Assembly: GCA_934085975.1 (NCBI GenBank)
Contig: CAKOHT010000002.1
Coordinates: forward strand, 177,992-241,991
Length of the DNA stretch: 64,000 bases
From: an uncultured Cetobacterium sp.
GTDB lineage: Bacteria; Fusobacteriota; Fusobacteriia; Fusobacteriales; Fusobacteriaceae
Direction of reading: 5' to 3'
The notes beneath the pieces are model-generated. The model saw nothing but the letters and a program-made list of their open reading frames with translations. It was not told the origin of the DNA and ran no database searches. The translations under genes were made by a program, and so were the position numbers. This document shows, one piece after another, positions 17,606 to 26,840 of the stretch; positions within the stretch are counted from its first letter, which is position 1, and every line of letters starts with the position of its first letter.

Positions 17606-17634
17606 ATTATACCTTTTTTATGAAAGAAAGTAAA
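17606..17634 (-). promoter_or_regulatory. Promoter of mgtE
   Basis: TTTACT (17629-17634), 17 bp, TATAAT (17606-17611) on the minus strand; the start near 17599 gives a leader of about 148 nt. Confidence 0.7.
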
Positions 17635-17657
17635 TCATTTATATTTAAGCATAAAAA

Positions 17658-17685
17658 AAAGTCCTAGAAAAATTTCTAAGACTTT
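17658..17685 (-). terminator. Terminator of the cold-shock gene
   Basis: AAAGTC-c-TAGAAA / TTTCTA-a-GACTTT imperfect stem followed leftwards by eight T, 9 bp past the stop codon. Confidence 0.8.
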
Positions 17686-17693
17686 AAGTATCA

Positions 17694-17894
17694 TTACTTT
17701 ACAGTTACGATGTTAGATGCTTGAGGTCCTCTTTCACCTTGAACTACATCAAAAGTTACTTCTTCCCCTTCTACTAACTTTTTGAATCCATCTTTTTTAA
17801 TTTGAGAGAAGTGTGCAAATACATCTTTCCCGTCCTCACCAGTGATAAATCCAAATCCTTTTTCTTCGTTAAACCATTTAACTGTACCTTTCAT
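17694..17894 (-). CDS. cspA: Cold-shock protein, CspA family
   Basis: A 66-residue single cold-shock domain with RNP1 KGFGFITGE and RNP2 VFAHFSQI, of the standard family length. It binds single-stranded RNA/DNA as an RNA chaperone. GGAGG precedes the ATG. The 5' leader is about 125 nt, long as is usual for cold-shock mRNAs. Confidence 0.95.
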   Translation of the reverse strand: MKGTVKWFNEEKGFGFITGEDGKDVFAHFSQIKKDGFKKLVEGEEVTFDVVQGERGPQASNIVTVK

Positions 17895-18025
17895 TTGATA
17901 CCTCCATAAAATTATTTTTTATAACTCTACAAATCTTAATCTTTTAATCAGAGGTTAAACAAACTCAAGTTACCTATCGGTTTCTCTTCTAAAAATTTTA
18001 AAACTCATATTATTACTCTTTTTGT

Positions 18026-18054
18026 ATTATACACCTTTTTTTTCAAAAAGTAAA
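18026..18054 (-). promoter_or_regulatory. Promoter and long leader of the cold-shock gene
   Basis: TTTACT (18049-18054), 17 bp, TATAAT (18026-18031) on the minus strand; the start near 18019 leaves about 125 nt before the ATG at 17894. The two boxes and the spacing are identical to those of the mgtE promoter. Confidence 0.7.
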
Positions 18055-18060
18055 TCTTTT

Positions 18061-18690
18061 TTATTTTTTATTTAACTCTTCAATTGTCACAAACTCAAAC
18101 CCTCTAGCCTTTAATTGAGGAAGAACTACTTTCAAAGCTTGGGCAGTTTTTCCGTAGTCGTGTAATAATACAATTCCTTTATCCTTAGCATTTTCTACTA
18201 AAAATTTAGCTATATAATCTTTATCAGATGGTTTTTCCCAATCTTTTGGACTGATATTCCACATAACTGATTCCATACCTAAATTCTTTTTTAACTCCTC
18301 TTTTTGAGCTTTTCCCAACGCACCGTACGGAGGTCTAAAGTATACAACCTTTTTATTGGTTACTCCTGTTATAATCTTATTTGTACTTTCTAACTCTTTT
18401 TTCACGTCGCTCATTGGTAATTTTTTCAAATTTGGATGATTATACGAATGATTCGCAATCTGGTGCCCCTCTTCATGTATTTTTTCTAAAATTTTAGGAT
18501 ATCTCTTTCCATTTACTCCCAAAATAAAAAATGTTGCTTTTGCATCATTTTCACGTAATACCTCCAATATCTCCTCTGTTATCTTAAACTTTGGACCATC
18601 ATCAAAAGTAAAAGCTATTTTTTTAGTTGGCTGAGCAAACAGTGACATAGTTGTTATACATATTGCCAATAAATACTTTAATATTTTCAT
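18061..18690 (-). CDS. Secreted polysaccharide deacetylase (NodB domain)
   Basis: A 209-residue protein with a signal peptide (1-19) and one NodB domain. Its motifs are TFDDGP (28-33, catalytic Asp and metal Asp), HSYNHP (metal His pair), RPPYGA and VLLHDYG (catalytic His). Such enzymes remove N-acetyl groups from peptidoglycan or other amino-sugar polymers in the periplasm. All key residues are present. Substrate unknown. It is single, between the cold-shock gene and the divergent glycogen operon. Confidence 0.85.
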   Translation of the reverse strand: MKILKYLLAICITTMSLFAQPTKKIAFTFDDGPKFKITEEILEVLRENDAKATFFILGVNGKRYPKILEKIHEEGHQIANHSYNHPNLKKLPMSDVKKELESTNKIITGVTNKKVVYFRPPYGALGKAQKEELKKNLGMESVMWNISPKDWEKPSDKDYIAKFLVENAKDKGIVLLHDYGKTAQALKVVLPQLKARGFEFVTIEELNKK

Positions 18691-18732
18691 TTTTCACCTC
18701 TTTACAATTTTTTCCATTAAAATATAGCATAA

Positions 18733-18750
18733 TATACCACTTTTGGTATA
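18733..18750. promoter_or_regulatory. Inverted repeat between deacetylase and glgB
   Basis: Perfect dyad TATACCA-CTTT-TGGTATA in the 163-bp divergent spacer. Just beyond it on the minus strand is TGCTATATT, an extended -10 for the deacetylase gene. For glgB a TATAAT lies at 18816-18821 without a good -35 box, which would suit an activated promoter. Confidence 0.4.
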
Positions 18751-18853
18751 GATATTTTCTTTTCTTTTTTTATTTTTTCAGAAGGAAAAATATATCTTTT
18801 TTCAGAATAATATATTATAATAAGTGAAATTTTAGAAGAAAGGGGGGATTTCT

Positions 18854-20734
18854 ATGAATTATACTCTTTATAAAACTTTTGGTTCCCATATAAAAAAAAT
18901 TGATGGTACCACCGGAGTTATGTTTACTCTCTGGGCACCTAATGCTATAAAAGTCTCAGTTGTTGGAGATTTTAATAACTGGGATGGAAAAAGAAACTAT
19001 ATGAATAAAGATATTAAAACTGGTGTTTGGTCTCTTTTCATACCCAATTTAAAAGAGGGAACCCTCTATAAATATATGATTGCTGATAAAAATCAAAAAA
19101 TATTTATGAAAAGTGATCCTTTTGCTTTTTACTCCGAAGTCCGTCCCAATACAGCCTCCATAGTTTACAATCCTTTTACACCTTTTCACTGGGAGGATAA
19201 AGACTGGTTAAAAAAAAGAGAAAAAGATAATCTCTATAAGAAACCTATCAGCATCTATGAACTCCACTTAGGTTCTTGGAAAAGAAATTACAATCGTGGA
19301 GAGGGTTCTGAAGATGGAAGTGAATTTCTGAATTACAGAGAAATCGCTAAAAAACTTGTCCCATACATCTTAGAAACTGGTTTTACTCATATTGAGATAC
19401 TCCCTCTTACTGAACATCCTCTAGATACATCATGGGGATACCAAGGCGTTGGATACTTCTCTATCACAAGCCGATATGGAACACCTGAAGACTTTAAATA
19501 CTTAGTCAATGAGTGCCATAAAGCCGGTATCGGTGTCATTCTAGACTGGGTTCCCGGACATTTCTGTAAAGATGCCCACGGTTTATATAGATTTGATGGA
19601 ACACCTCTTTTTGAATACGAAAACGAAATTTTGGGGGAGAACCCAATTTGGGGAACTGCTAACTTCGATTTTACTAAACCCTTTGTCAGAAACTTTTTAT
19701 TATCTAGTGCAACATTTTTATTTGAACATTTTCATATTGATGGAATTCGTGCTGATGCAGTTTCAAATCTTTTATACCTTGAGTATGGACGTGAAAAAAC
19801 AGGTCTTAAAAATACTCTCGGTGGGGATGCTAAGCTAGAAGCTATCGATTTTCTTAGAACACTCAACGAAACAATTTTTAAACTTTACAAAAACCCACTT
19901 ATGATTGCCGAAGAGGCTACATCTTGGCCTTTGGTTACCGCTCCTACATATAAAGGTGGTCTTGGATTCAACTACAAATGGAATATGGGATGGATGAATG
20001 ATATGTTGAAATATATGTCCTATACTCCCTGCGAACGAGATAAAAACCACAATCTTTTAACATTTTCTATTATGTATGCTTTTAGTGAAAACTTTATATT
20101 AGCTCTTTCACATGACGAAGTTGTACATGGGAAAAAATCTCTTCTCGATAAAATGAGCGGAGACTATATTCAAAAGTTCGACTCGCTTAGAATGTTTTAT
20201 GGATTTATGTTTGGTCATCCCGGAAAAAAACTTCTTTTTATGGGAGGAGAGTTCGGACAATTTATTGAATGGAGATACTATGAAGAACTCGAATGGAAAC
20301 TTTTAAAGTATCCACAACATGATTCTTTAAAAACTTATGTAAGCAAACTTAATGAGTTTTATAAATCAGAACCTGCTCTTTGGGGTAAAGATTCAAGTTT
20401 TGATGGGTTTAAGTGGATTAACCATAAAAATTACACCCAAAAACTTATAACTTTTATTAGAAAAAGTGATAATCTGGAAGATTTTATTTTAGTTGTTTGT
20501 AATTTTACTAAAAATGAATATATAAATCATTCTATCGGTGTTCCAAGAATGTTTGAATATATAGAGGTTTTCAATAGTGATAAAGACATATTTGGAGGCA
20601 GTAACCAAGTAAATAATGGGGTTATCAAACCAATAAATAAAGAGTTAGATGATCAACCGTTCTCTATCTCTATAAATATAGCTCCACTTTGCACTCTATT
20701 TTTAAAACCTATATCAAAAAAAGGGGGGATTTAA
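18854..20734 (+). CDS. glgB: 1,4-alpha-glucan branching enzyme
   Basis: A 626-residue GH13 branching enzyme: CBM48 N-terminal domain ([17 protein letters not shown], about 20-100), then the barrel with catalytic Asp301 (GIRADAV), Glu353 (IAEEA) and Asp421 ([10 protein letters not shown]), and a C-terminal beta domain. It makes alpha-1,6 branches in glycogen. First gene of a six-gene operon; AGGGGGGATTTCT precedes the ATG. Confidence 0.96.
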   Translation: MNYTLYKTFGSHIKKIDGTTGVMFTLWAPNAIKVSVVGDFNNWDGKRNYMNKDIKTGVWSLFIPNLKEGTLYKYMIADKNQKIFMKSDPFAFYSEVRPNTASIVYNPFTPFHWEDKDWLKKREKDNLYKKPISIYELHLGSWKRNYNRGEGSEDGSEFLNYREIAKKLVPYILETGFTHIEILPLTEHPLDTSWGYQGVGYFSITSRYGTPEDFKYLVNECHKAGIGVILDWVPGHFCKDAHGLYRFDGTPLFEYENEILGENPIWGTANFDFTKPFVRNFLLSSATFLFEHFHIDGIRADAVSNLLYLEYGREKTGLKNTLGGDAKLEAIDFLRTLNETIFKLYKNPLMIAEEATSWPLVTAPTYKGGLGFNYKWNMGWMNDMLKYMSYTPCERDKNHNLLTFSIMYAFSENFILALSHDEVVHGKKSLLDKMSGDYIQKFDSLRMFYGFMFGHPGKKLLFMGGEFGQFIEWRYYEELEWKLLKYPQHDSLKTYVSKLNEFYKSEPALWGKDSSFDGFKWINHKNYTQKLITFIRKSDNLEDFILVVCNFTKNEYINHSIGVPRMFEYIEVFNSDKDIFGGSNQVNNGVIKPINKELDDQPFSISINIAPLCTLFLKPISKKGGI

Positions 20735-20736
20735 TT

Positions 20737-21855
20737 ATGAAAAAGAAAATGATTGCTATGATTTTAGCAGGGGGACAAGGAAGTAGGCTTAAAAGACTCA
20801 CAAGGGATGTTGCAAAACCTGCTGTTCCTTTTGGAGGTAAATATAGAATTATTGATTTTCCACTGAGCAACTGTGTCAATTCTGGAATTGATATCGTCGG
20901 TGTTTTAGTTCAATATAAACCATTTTTGTTAAATAGACACATTGGAGTTGGAAGTTCATGGGATTTGGATATTGAAGGTGCTGGAGTTAGTATTCTACCT
21001 CCTTACTCTACGGAGAGTGAAAATCGTTGGTACAAAGGAACTGCTGATGCTATATTTCAAAATGAAAACTACATCAATATGTATAATCCTGAATACGTCC
21101 TTATTTTATCTGGAGACCATATATATAAAATGGACTACGATAAAATGCTAGATTTTCACATTGAAACTGGTGCCCAAGCTACTGTTGCTGTTATTGATGT
21201 TCCCATTGAAGAGGCTTCTCGTTTTGGAATTATGAATACAACTGAGAATGGAGAAATCTATGAGTTTGAAGAGAAACCTAAAGAACCTAAAAGTACTTTA
21301 GCAAGTATGGGGATATATATATTCGATTGGGCTACTCTTAAAAAAGCATTAAAAGAGGATCAACAAGATAAATATTCTGACAAAGATTTTGGAAAGAATA
21401 TTATTCCTAAATTTTTAAGAGAGGGAAAAAAACTAATGGCCTATCCTTTCTCTGGATATTGGAAAGATGTTGGAACTATTGAAAGTCTTTGGGCTGCAAA
21501 TATGGATCTATTGGATAGCTCAAATTCTATTGATTTATTTGATAAAAATTGGAGAATCTATTCTCAAGCTACAAATAAGCCGGGTCATCTCCTTGAAGAG
21601 AGTGCAGTTGTTAAAAATTCTATTATTTCAGAAGGGTGTATCATCAAAGGTGAAGTTATTAACTCTGTCATATCAGCCGAGGTCTATGTGGGTGAAGGAG
21701 CCAAAGTACATAATAGTGTTATCTTAGCCGGAGCCGTTTTAAAAGAAGGAAGTTTTGTTAACAGAATAATTTTAGGTGAAGATGTTGTCGTTGAAAAAAA
21801 TGAACATTTTGGTAGAAAAGATGAAATTTTATTTATTAGTGGGGGAGATGAATAA
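20737..21855 (+). CDS. glgC: Glucose-1-phosphate adenylyltransferase, catalytic subunit
   Basis: A 372-residue enzyme with nucleotide-binding [11 protein letters not shown] (12-22), [19 protein letters not shown], and a left-handed beta-helix C-terminal domain. It makes ADP-glucose for glycogen synthesis. The start at 20737 is 2 bp after the glgB stop and has GGGGGGATTTAATT upstream; an in-frame ATG at 20689 lies inside glgB and gives a non-family extension. It pairs with GlgD, whose start overlaps its stop (TAATG). Confidence 0.95.
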   Translation: MKKKMIAMILAGGQGSRLKRLTRDVAKPAVPFGGKYRIIDFPLSNCVNSGIDIVGVLVQYKPFLLNRHIGVGSSWDLDIEGAGVSILPPYSTESENRWYKGTADAIFQNENYINMYNPEYVLILSGDHIYKMDYDKMLDFHIETGAQATVAVIDVPIEEASRFGIMNTTENGEIYEFEEKPKEPKSTLASMGIYIFDWATLKKALKEDQQDKYSDKDFGKNIIPKFLREGKKLMAYPFSGYWKDVGTIESLWAANMDLLDSSNSIDLFDKNWRIYSQATNKPGHLLEESAVVKNSIISEGCIIKGEVINSVISAEVYVGEGAKVHNSVILAGAVLKEGSFVNRIILGEDVVVEKNEHFGRKDEILFISGGDE

Positions 21856-22946
21856 TGTTAGCGAAATACACAGGAGTTATAACATCATTTGAGAGTAAGG
21901 AACTTTTAAAAACTTTAACAACACACAGAGGAATTGCTACTGTTCCCATTGCGGGAAAGTATCGAGCTATTGATTTTCCACTATCATATATGAAAAATGC
22001 TGGAATTAGAAATATACATGTTCTTGCTAGTAAAAACTGCTATTCTCTTAGAACACATTTAGACGTTGCTAAATCTTGGGGATTGAATAGAAAAAATGGT
22101 GGTCTTACAATACATAGTGGAAATGCTGAAACTGATACTGAACTTTTAATTGAAAACTTTGATGACCTCTTAGATGCAAAAAATGAGATGATTATCATTG
22201 CTCCTACCTATATGATTGCTAATATAGATTTAGATAAAGCTATTGAATTTCATGAGTTATCAGAAGCTGATATCACTGTTATATACAAGAATATTCCAAA
22301 TCCATCAGAAAATTTTCTTGGTTGTGATATTTTAGAATTTAATGAAAAAAACTATCTTACAAGAGCCTACGCTAACTTTTTGCCAAAAAAAAATCAAAAT
22401 ATATCCTTAGAAATTTTTTTAATAAAGAAGTCTCTTTTAATGGCTTTAATTATGTCTAGACCAAATAAGGAACTATCTCTAAAAGATATTATTTACAGAA
22501 GTAAAAACAATTTAAAAATAATGGGATTTGAACACAAAGAATATCTTTCTTGTTTAAATTCATTGGCAAACTATTTCAGAACTAATATGGATTTACTGAA
22601 CTCTAAAACTTTAAAAGAGATTTTCTTCAATGAAAATAGACCTATTTTTAGTAAGGTTAAAGACTCAATTCCTACTCACTATTTAAGTGACGCGATTGTA
22701 AAAAATTCTATTGTTTCCAATGAATGTTTTATCGAAGGAACTGTCATTAATAGCATACTTTCAAGATATGTGAATGTAGAAAAAGGTGCTCAAATAGAAA
22801 ACTGTATCATTCTCCAAAATTGTACTATAAAAGCTGGTACACATTTAAAAAATATTATTGTCGATAAGAATGTAGTTTTAGAAGAAACAGAGTTGGAAGG
22901 AAATCCTTCGTATCCTCTTGTTATTCAAAGAAAATATAAATTTTAA
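21855..22946 (+). CDS. glgD: GlgD, non-catalytic partner of ADP-glucose pyrophosphorylase
   Basis: A 363-residue homologue of GlgC. It keeps PIAGKYRAIDFPLSYMKNAGI and the C-terminal beta-helix but lacks the GGxGxRL nucleotide loop (the N-terminus reads VITSFESKELLKTLT). That is the known pattern of Firmicutes GlgD, which activates GlgC in a heterotetramer. Its start overlaps the glgC stop by one base. Confidence 0.93.
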   Translation: MLAKYTGVITSFESKELLKTLTTHRGIATVPIAGKYRAIDFPLSYMKNAGIRNIHVLASKNCYSLRTHLDVAKSWGLNRKNGGLTIHSGNAETDTELLIENFDDLLDAKNEMIIIAPTYMIANIDLDKAIEFHELSEADITVIYKNIPNPSENFLGCDILEFNEKNYLTRAYANFLPKKNQNISLEIFLIKKSLLMALIMSRPNKELSLKDIIYRSKNNLKIMGFEHKEYLSCLNSLANYFRTNMDLLNSKTLKEIFFNENRPIFSKVKDSIPTHYLSDAIVKNSIVSNECFIEGTVINSILSRYVNVEKGAQIENCIILQNCTIKAGTHLKNIIVDKNVVLEETELEGNPSYPLVIQRKYKF

Positions 22947-22968
22947 CTTTACCAAGGAGGACGAAAGA

Positions 22969-24411
22969 ATGAAAAATATCAATCTGCTTTTTGCCACTTC
23001 AGAAGCTGATCCATTTTTGAAAGTTGGGGGGCTTGGAGACATATCTCACGCTCTGCCAAAAGCATTAAAAAAAGTTGGAGTTAATGTTAAAGTTATACTT
23101 CCTAAAAATGGAAATATTCCTAAAGAATTTGTTGAACAAATGGATTTTCTAGGAGCTTTTTCAGTTCCTGTTGGTTGGAGAAATCAATATGCTGGTCTTT
23201 TTCATTTAGAATATGATGGCATAGATTTCTATTTTTTAGATAATGAATATTATTTTAAAAGACATATTCCTTACGGTCACTATGATGATGGTGAGATTTT
23301 CTCCTTCTTTTGCAGAGGAATTTTAGAAGCTGTTAAACATATACCCAATTTTACTCCTGATATTATTCACTGTAATGACTGGCACACCGGAATGGTGCCT
23401 GTACTTTTAAAGGCTTTTTATAGAGAAGACCCTCTTTTAAAAAACACAAAAACAGTTTTTACTATACATAATTTGAAATACCAAGGCGTATTCTCGAAAG
23501 ATATTTTAGGTGAACTTTTATGTCTCGACTCTTCATACTATTCAGAGGATAAACTAAAATTTTATGATGGTGTATCCTTTATGAAAGGTGGACTTATATA
23601 CTCCGATTTAGTTACAACCGTCAGTGAAACTTATGCTAAAGAGATTACCTATCCCTTTTATGGTGAAAAACTAAATGGATTAATTATCGCGCTTGGTGAT
23701 AAAGTTCACGGAATCGTCAACGGTATTGACTACACCTTGTACGATCCCAGAAAAGATGATAAATTATACGCTAATTTTGGCTTAACCAACCTAAAGAAAA
23801 AATCTATAAATAAGACTGATCTACAAAAAAGATTGGGATTACCTGTTGATGAAAATATCTTAATGGTCGGATTAGTTTCTCGCCTAGTTAATCAAAAAGG
23901 TCTTGATCTCATAAAATGGGTTATGGATGAAATTTTAAATATCAACCTGCAATTCGTAGTTCTTGGGACTGGCGAACTACAGTATCAAGATTTATTCAAC
24001 TACTACTCATATATCAATCCTAAAAAACTTTCAGCTAATATAACATTTAGTGATGAATTAGCTAGAAAAATTTATGCTGCCTGTGATATATTCCTTATGC
24101 CATCATTATTTGAACCATGTGGTATCGGACAGCTTATCGCTATGAGATATGGTAGTGTTCCTCTAGTCAGAGAAACTGGTGGTTTAAAAGATACAGTTTC
24201 CAACTTCAATCCAGACACTCTTACTGGAACTGGATTTGTTTTTCAAAACTACAATGCTCACGATATGCTTTTCAAACTTGAATATGCTGCTAAAATTTTT
24301 TATGAAAACAAAAAAGCCTGGACTGCTCTTATGAAATCTTGTATGAAATATAATTCTGATTGGAAAGAATCGGCTAAAAAATATAAATCCTTATACGGAG
24401 GTCTTTTATGA
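22969..24411 (+). CDS. glgA: Glycogen synthase (ADP-glucose)
   Basis: A 480-residue GT5 enzyme with the ADP-glucose motif KVGGLGD (Lys18) at the N-terminus, HCNDWHTGMVP, and the C-terminal SLFEPCGIGQLIAMRYGSVPLVRETGGLKDTV. It elongates alpha-1,4-glucan. The start at 22969 is preceded by AAGGAGG; an upstream in-frame ATG at 22918 lies inside glgD. It overlaps glgP by 4 bp (ATGA). Confidence 0.95.
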   Translation: MKNINLLFATSEADPFLKVGGLGDISHALPKALKKVGVNVKVILPKNGNIPKEFVEQMDFLGAFSVPVGWRNQYAGLFHLEYDGIDFYFLDNEYYFKRHIPYGHYDDGEIFSFFCRGILEAVKHIPNFTPDIIHCNDWHTGMVPVLLKAFYREDPLLKNTKTVFTIHNLKYQGVFSKDILGELLCLDSSYYSEDKLKFYDGVSFMKGGLIYSDLVTTVSETYAKEITYPFYGEKLNGLIIALGDKVHGIVNGIDYTLYDPRKDDKLYANFGLTNLKKKSINKTDLQKRLGLPVDENILMVGLVSRLVNQKGLDLIKWVMDEILNINLQFVVLGTGELQYQDLFNYYSYINPKKLSANITFSDELARKIYAACDIFLMPSLFEPCGIGQLIAMRYGSVPLVRETGGLKDTVSNFNPDTLTGTGFVFQNYNAHDMLFKLEYAAKIFYENKKAWTALMKSCMKYNSDWKESAKKYKSLYGGLL

Positions 24412-26840
24412 ATTTAACTAAAAATCAATTTAAAGATGATTATATAAAAAGACTTACGCTAACTTTTGCTCAGACTACTGGTGAAGCCTCTCTAGAGCAC
24501 AAATATTTAGCTCTTGGAAAACTTATAAGAGATTATATATCTGAGTCTTGGGCAGAAACAAATAACTATTATACTAAGAAAAAATGTAAGCAGGTATACT
24601 ATTTTTCCATGGAATTTTTACTTGGAAAACTCTTAAACTCATATCTTTTAAATTTAAATATTAGAGATGTTGTTAAAGATGGTCTTAAAGATTTGGGAAT
24701 AGATTTAGATACTCTTTTGGAGTTAGAACCTGATCCCGCTCTTGGAAATGGTGGATTAGGTAGACTTGCTGCATGCTTTATGGACTCTCTTGCATCACTT
24801 GGATTCCCCGGTCATGGATGTGGAATTAGATTTAAACATGGACTTTTTAATCAAAAAATTGTAAATGGATATCAAAAAGAGCTTTTAAATAATTGGCTAA
24901 AAGAGGATTTTTTATGGGAAATTAAAAAGCCTGAAAAAACTGTAACTGTGAGATTTGGTGGAGTTGTCACCTTGATAAATACTCCTGATAATATCGAACC
25001 TATATACTCTGGCTGTGAAGAGATTGATGCGGTTCCTTACGACATCCCTATTTTAGGGTCCAACATGGAGACTGTTAATACTCTTAGATTATTCAGTGCT
25101 GAACTTCCTGAGGAAGATATCGATTTGAATAGTCTTCAAAGAGGAGAATATCAAAAATTTATCGATAAAAAATTCGCCGTTGAAGCTATTTCACAAATTT
25201 TATATCCAGATGATTCCAGTATGCGTGGAAAACTTCTACGTTTAAAACAGGAATATTTTTTTGTCAGTGCCGGTCTTCAAACCATTTTAAAAAGGTATAA
25301 AAAACTTAAGGAATCTATCCATAAATTCTCTGATTTTGTGGGAGTTCATATCAATGATACTCACCCTGCCATAGCTGTTGGTGAACTTATGAGACTTCTT
25401 TTAGATGAAGAAAAACTCGATTGGGATAGTGCTTGGGATATAACAGTTAAAACACTGGCTTACACTAATCACACTATTTTAGCTGAAGCTATGGAAAAGT
25501 GGCCCTACGATATGTTTAAAAAAACTGTACCTAGAGTTCTTATGATAATCGAAGAGATTGACAGAAGATTCTGTGAAGAAGTGAGTAAAAAATATGAAGA
25601 AGATTATAATAAAATTGATTCTATGAGAATAATTTATAATGGCGAAGTTAGAATGGCAAATCTAGCTATAATAGGTTCCCACTCAATTAATGGAGTTGCT
25701 AAAATTCACACTGAAATTCTAAAAAGTCGAGAACTTCATGATTTTTATCTTCTTTATCCAGAAAGATTTAATAATAAAACCAATGGAATCACTCACAGAA
25801 GGTGGCTAAAAAATACAAATCCGGAACTATATAAATTAGTCATAGAAAAGAGTGGTCCCGAATGTCTAAGTGATACACATAAATTTATTAACTTCTTAAA
25901 ATATGTAAATGATGATTCTGTATTACAAGCACTCGATAAAATTAAATTTAAAAATAAGGAAAAAGTAGTAACTTTTGTCAAAAATAAATATGACATCAAT
26001 ATAAATCCCTTTTCTATCTTTGATGTTCAAATTAAAAGACTTCACGGATATAAAAGACAACTACTTAATGTTTTCAATATAATTTATCTATATAATCAAT
26101 TGAAAGAAAATCCTGAACTAGATATTGTCCCTCGTACATTTTTCTTTGGAGCTAAGGCAGCACCATCTTATTATTTAGCAAAAAATATCATAAAACTTAT
26201 CAACTCCGTAGCTAATGTTGTAAATAACGATCCAGATATTAGAAATAAAATAAAAGTCATATTTCTTGAAAACTATGGTGTTTCTATAGCTGAACTTATA
26301 ATTCCTGCTGGAGATGTGAGTGAACAAATTTCGACAGCTTCCAAGGAGGCTTCTGGAACTGGAAATATGAAATTTATGATGAATGGAGCCGTTACTCTTG
26401 CTACTCTGGACGGAGCAAATGTAGAGATTTATGATGAAGTTGGAGATAACAATATCGTTATCTTTGGACTTACTTCCCAAGAGGTTATGGATTTAGAAAA
26501 AAATAGAACTTATAATTTTAGAGATATTTTAAACTCTAATCCTGACTTACAGAAGGTTCTTAATCAACTTAGTGATGGAACATTTTCTGAAAATAAAGAG
26601 GAATTTAAAGATATTTTAAATCATATTTACGGAGAAGGTGATCCTTACTTTGTTCTAAAGGACTTCTCTGCATATGTTGAAGCTCAAAATAAAATCAATA
26701 CTCTTTACGAAAATAGAAGAGGATGGTTACAAATGTGCTTAGTTAACATTGCACACTCTGGAAAATTCTCTTCTGATAATAGTATTAGAAAATATGCTGA
26801 AGATATTTGGCATATTAAGGAGGTGAAAAGAGGTGAATAG
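24408..26840 (+). CDS. glgP: Glycogen/maltodextrin phosphorylase
   Basis: An 810-residue GT35 phosphorylase. PLP lysine is Lys655 in EASGTGNMKFMMNGA; GNGGLGRLAACFMDS and KRLHGYKRQLLN are also typical. It releases glucose-1-phosphate from alpha-glucan ends. Start and stop overlap both neighbours, so it is translationally coupled within the operon. Confidence 0.95.
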   Translation: MNLTKNQFKDDYIKRLTLTFAQTTGEASLEHKYLALGKLIRDYISESWAETNNYYTKKKCKQVYYFSMEFLLGKLLNSYLLNLNIRDVVKDGLKDLGIDLDTLLELEPDPALGNGGLGRLAACFMDSLASLGFPGHGCGIRFKHGLFNQKIVNGYQKELLNNWLKEDFLWEIKKPEKTVTVRFGGVVTLINTPDNIEPIYSGCEEIDAVPYDIPILGSNMETVNTLRLFSAELPEEDIDLNSLQRGEYQKFIDKKFAVEAISQILYPDDSSMRGKLLRLKQEYFFVSAGLQTILKRYKKLKESIHKFSDFVGVHINDTHPAIAVGELMRLLLDEEKLDWDSAWDITVKTLAYTNHTILAEAMEKWPYDMFKKTVPRVLMIIEEIDRRFCEEVSKKYEEDYNKIDSMRIIYNGEVRMANLAIIGSHSINGVAKIHTEILKSRELHDFYLLYPERFNNKTNGITHRRWLKNTNPELYKLVIEKSGPECLSDTHKFINFLKYVNDDSVLQALDKIKFKNKEKVVTFVKNKYDININPFSIFDVQIKRLHGYKRQLLNVFNIIYLYNQLKENPELDIVPRTFFFGAKAAPSYYLAKNIIKLINSVANVVNNDPDIRNKIKVIFLENYGVSIAELIIPAGDVSEQISTASKEASGTGNMKFMMNGAVTLATLDGANVEIYDEVGDNNIVIFGLTSQEVMDLEKNRTYNFRDILNSNPDLQKVLNQLSDGTFSENKEEFKDILNHIYGEGDPYFVLKDFSAYVEAQNKINTLYENRRGWLQMCLVNIAHSGKFSSDNSIRKYAEDIWHIKEVKRGE

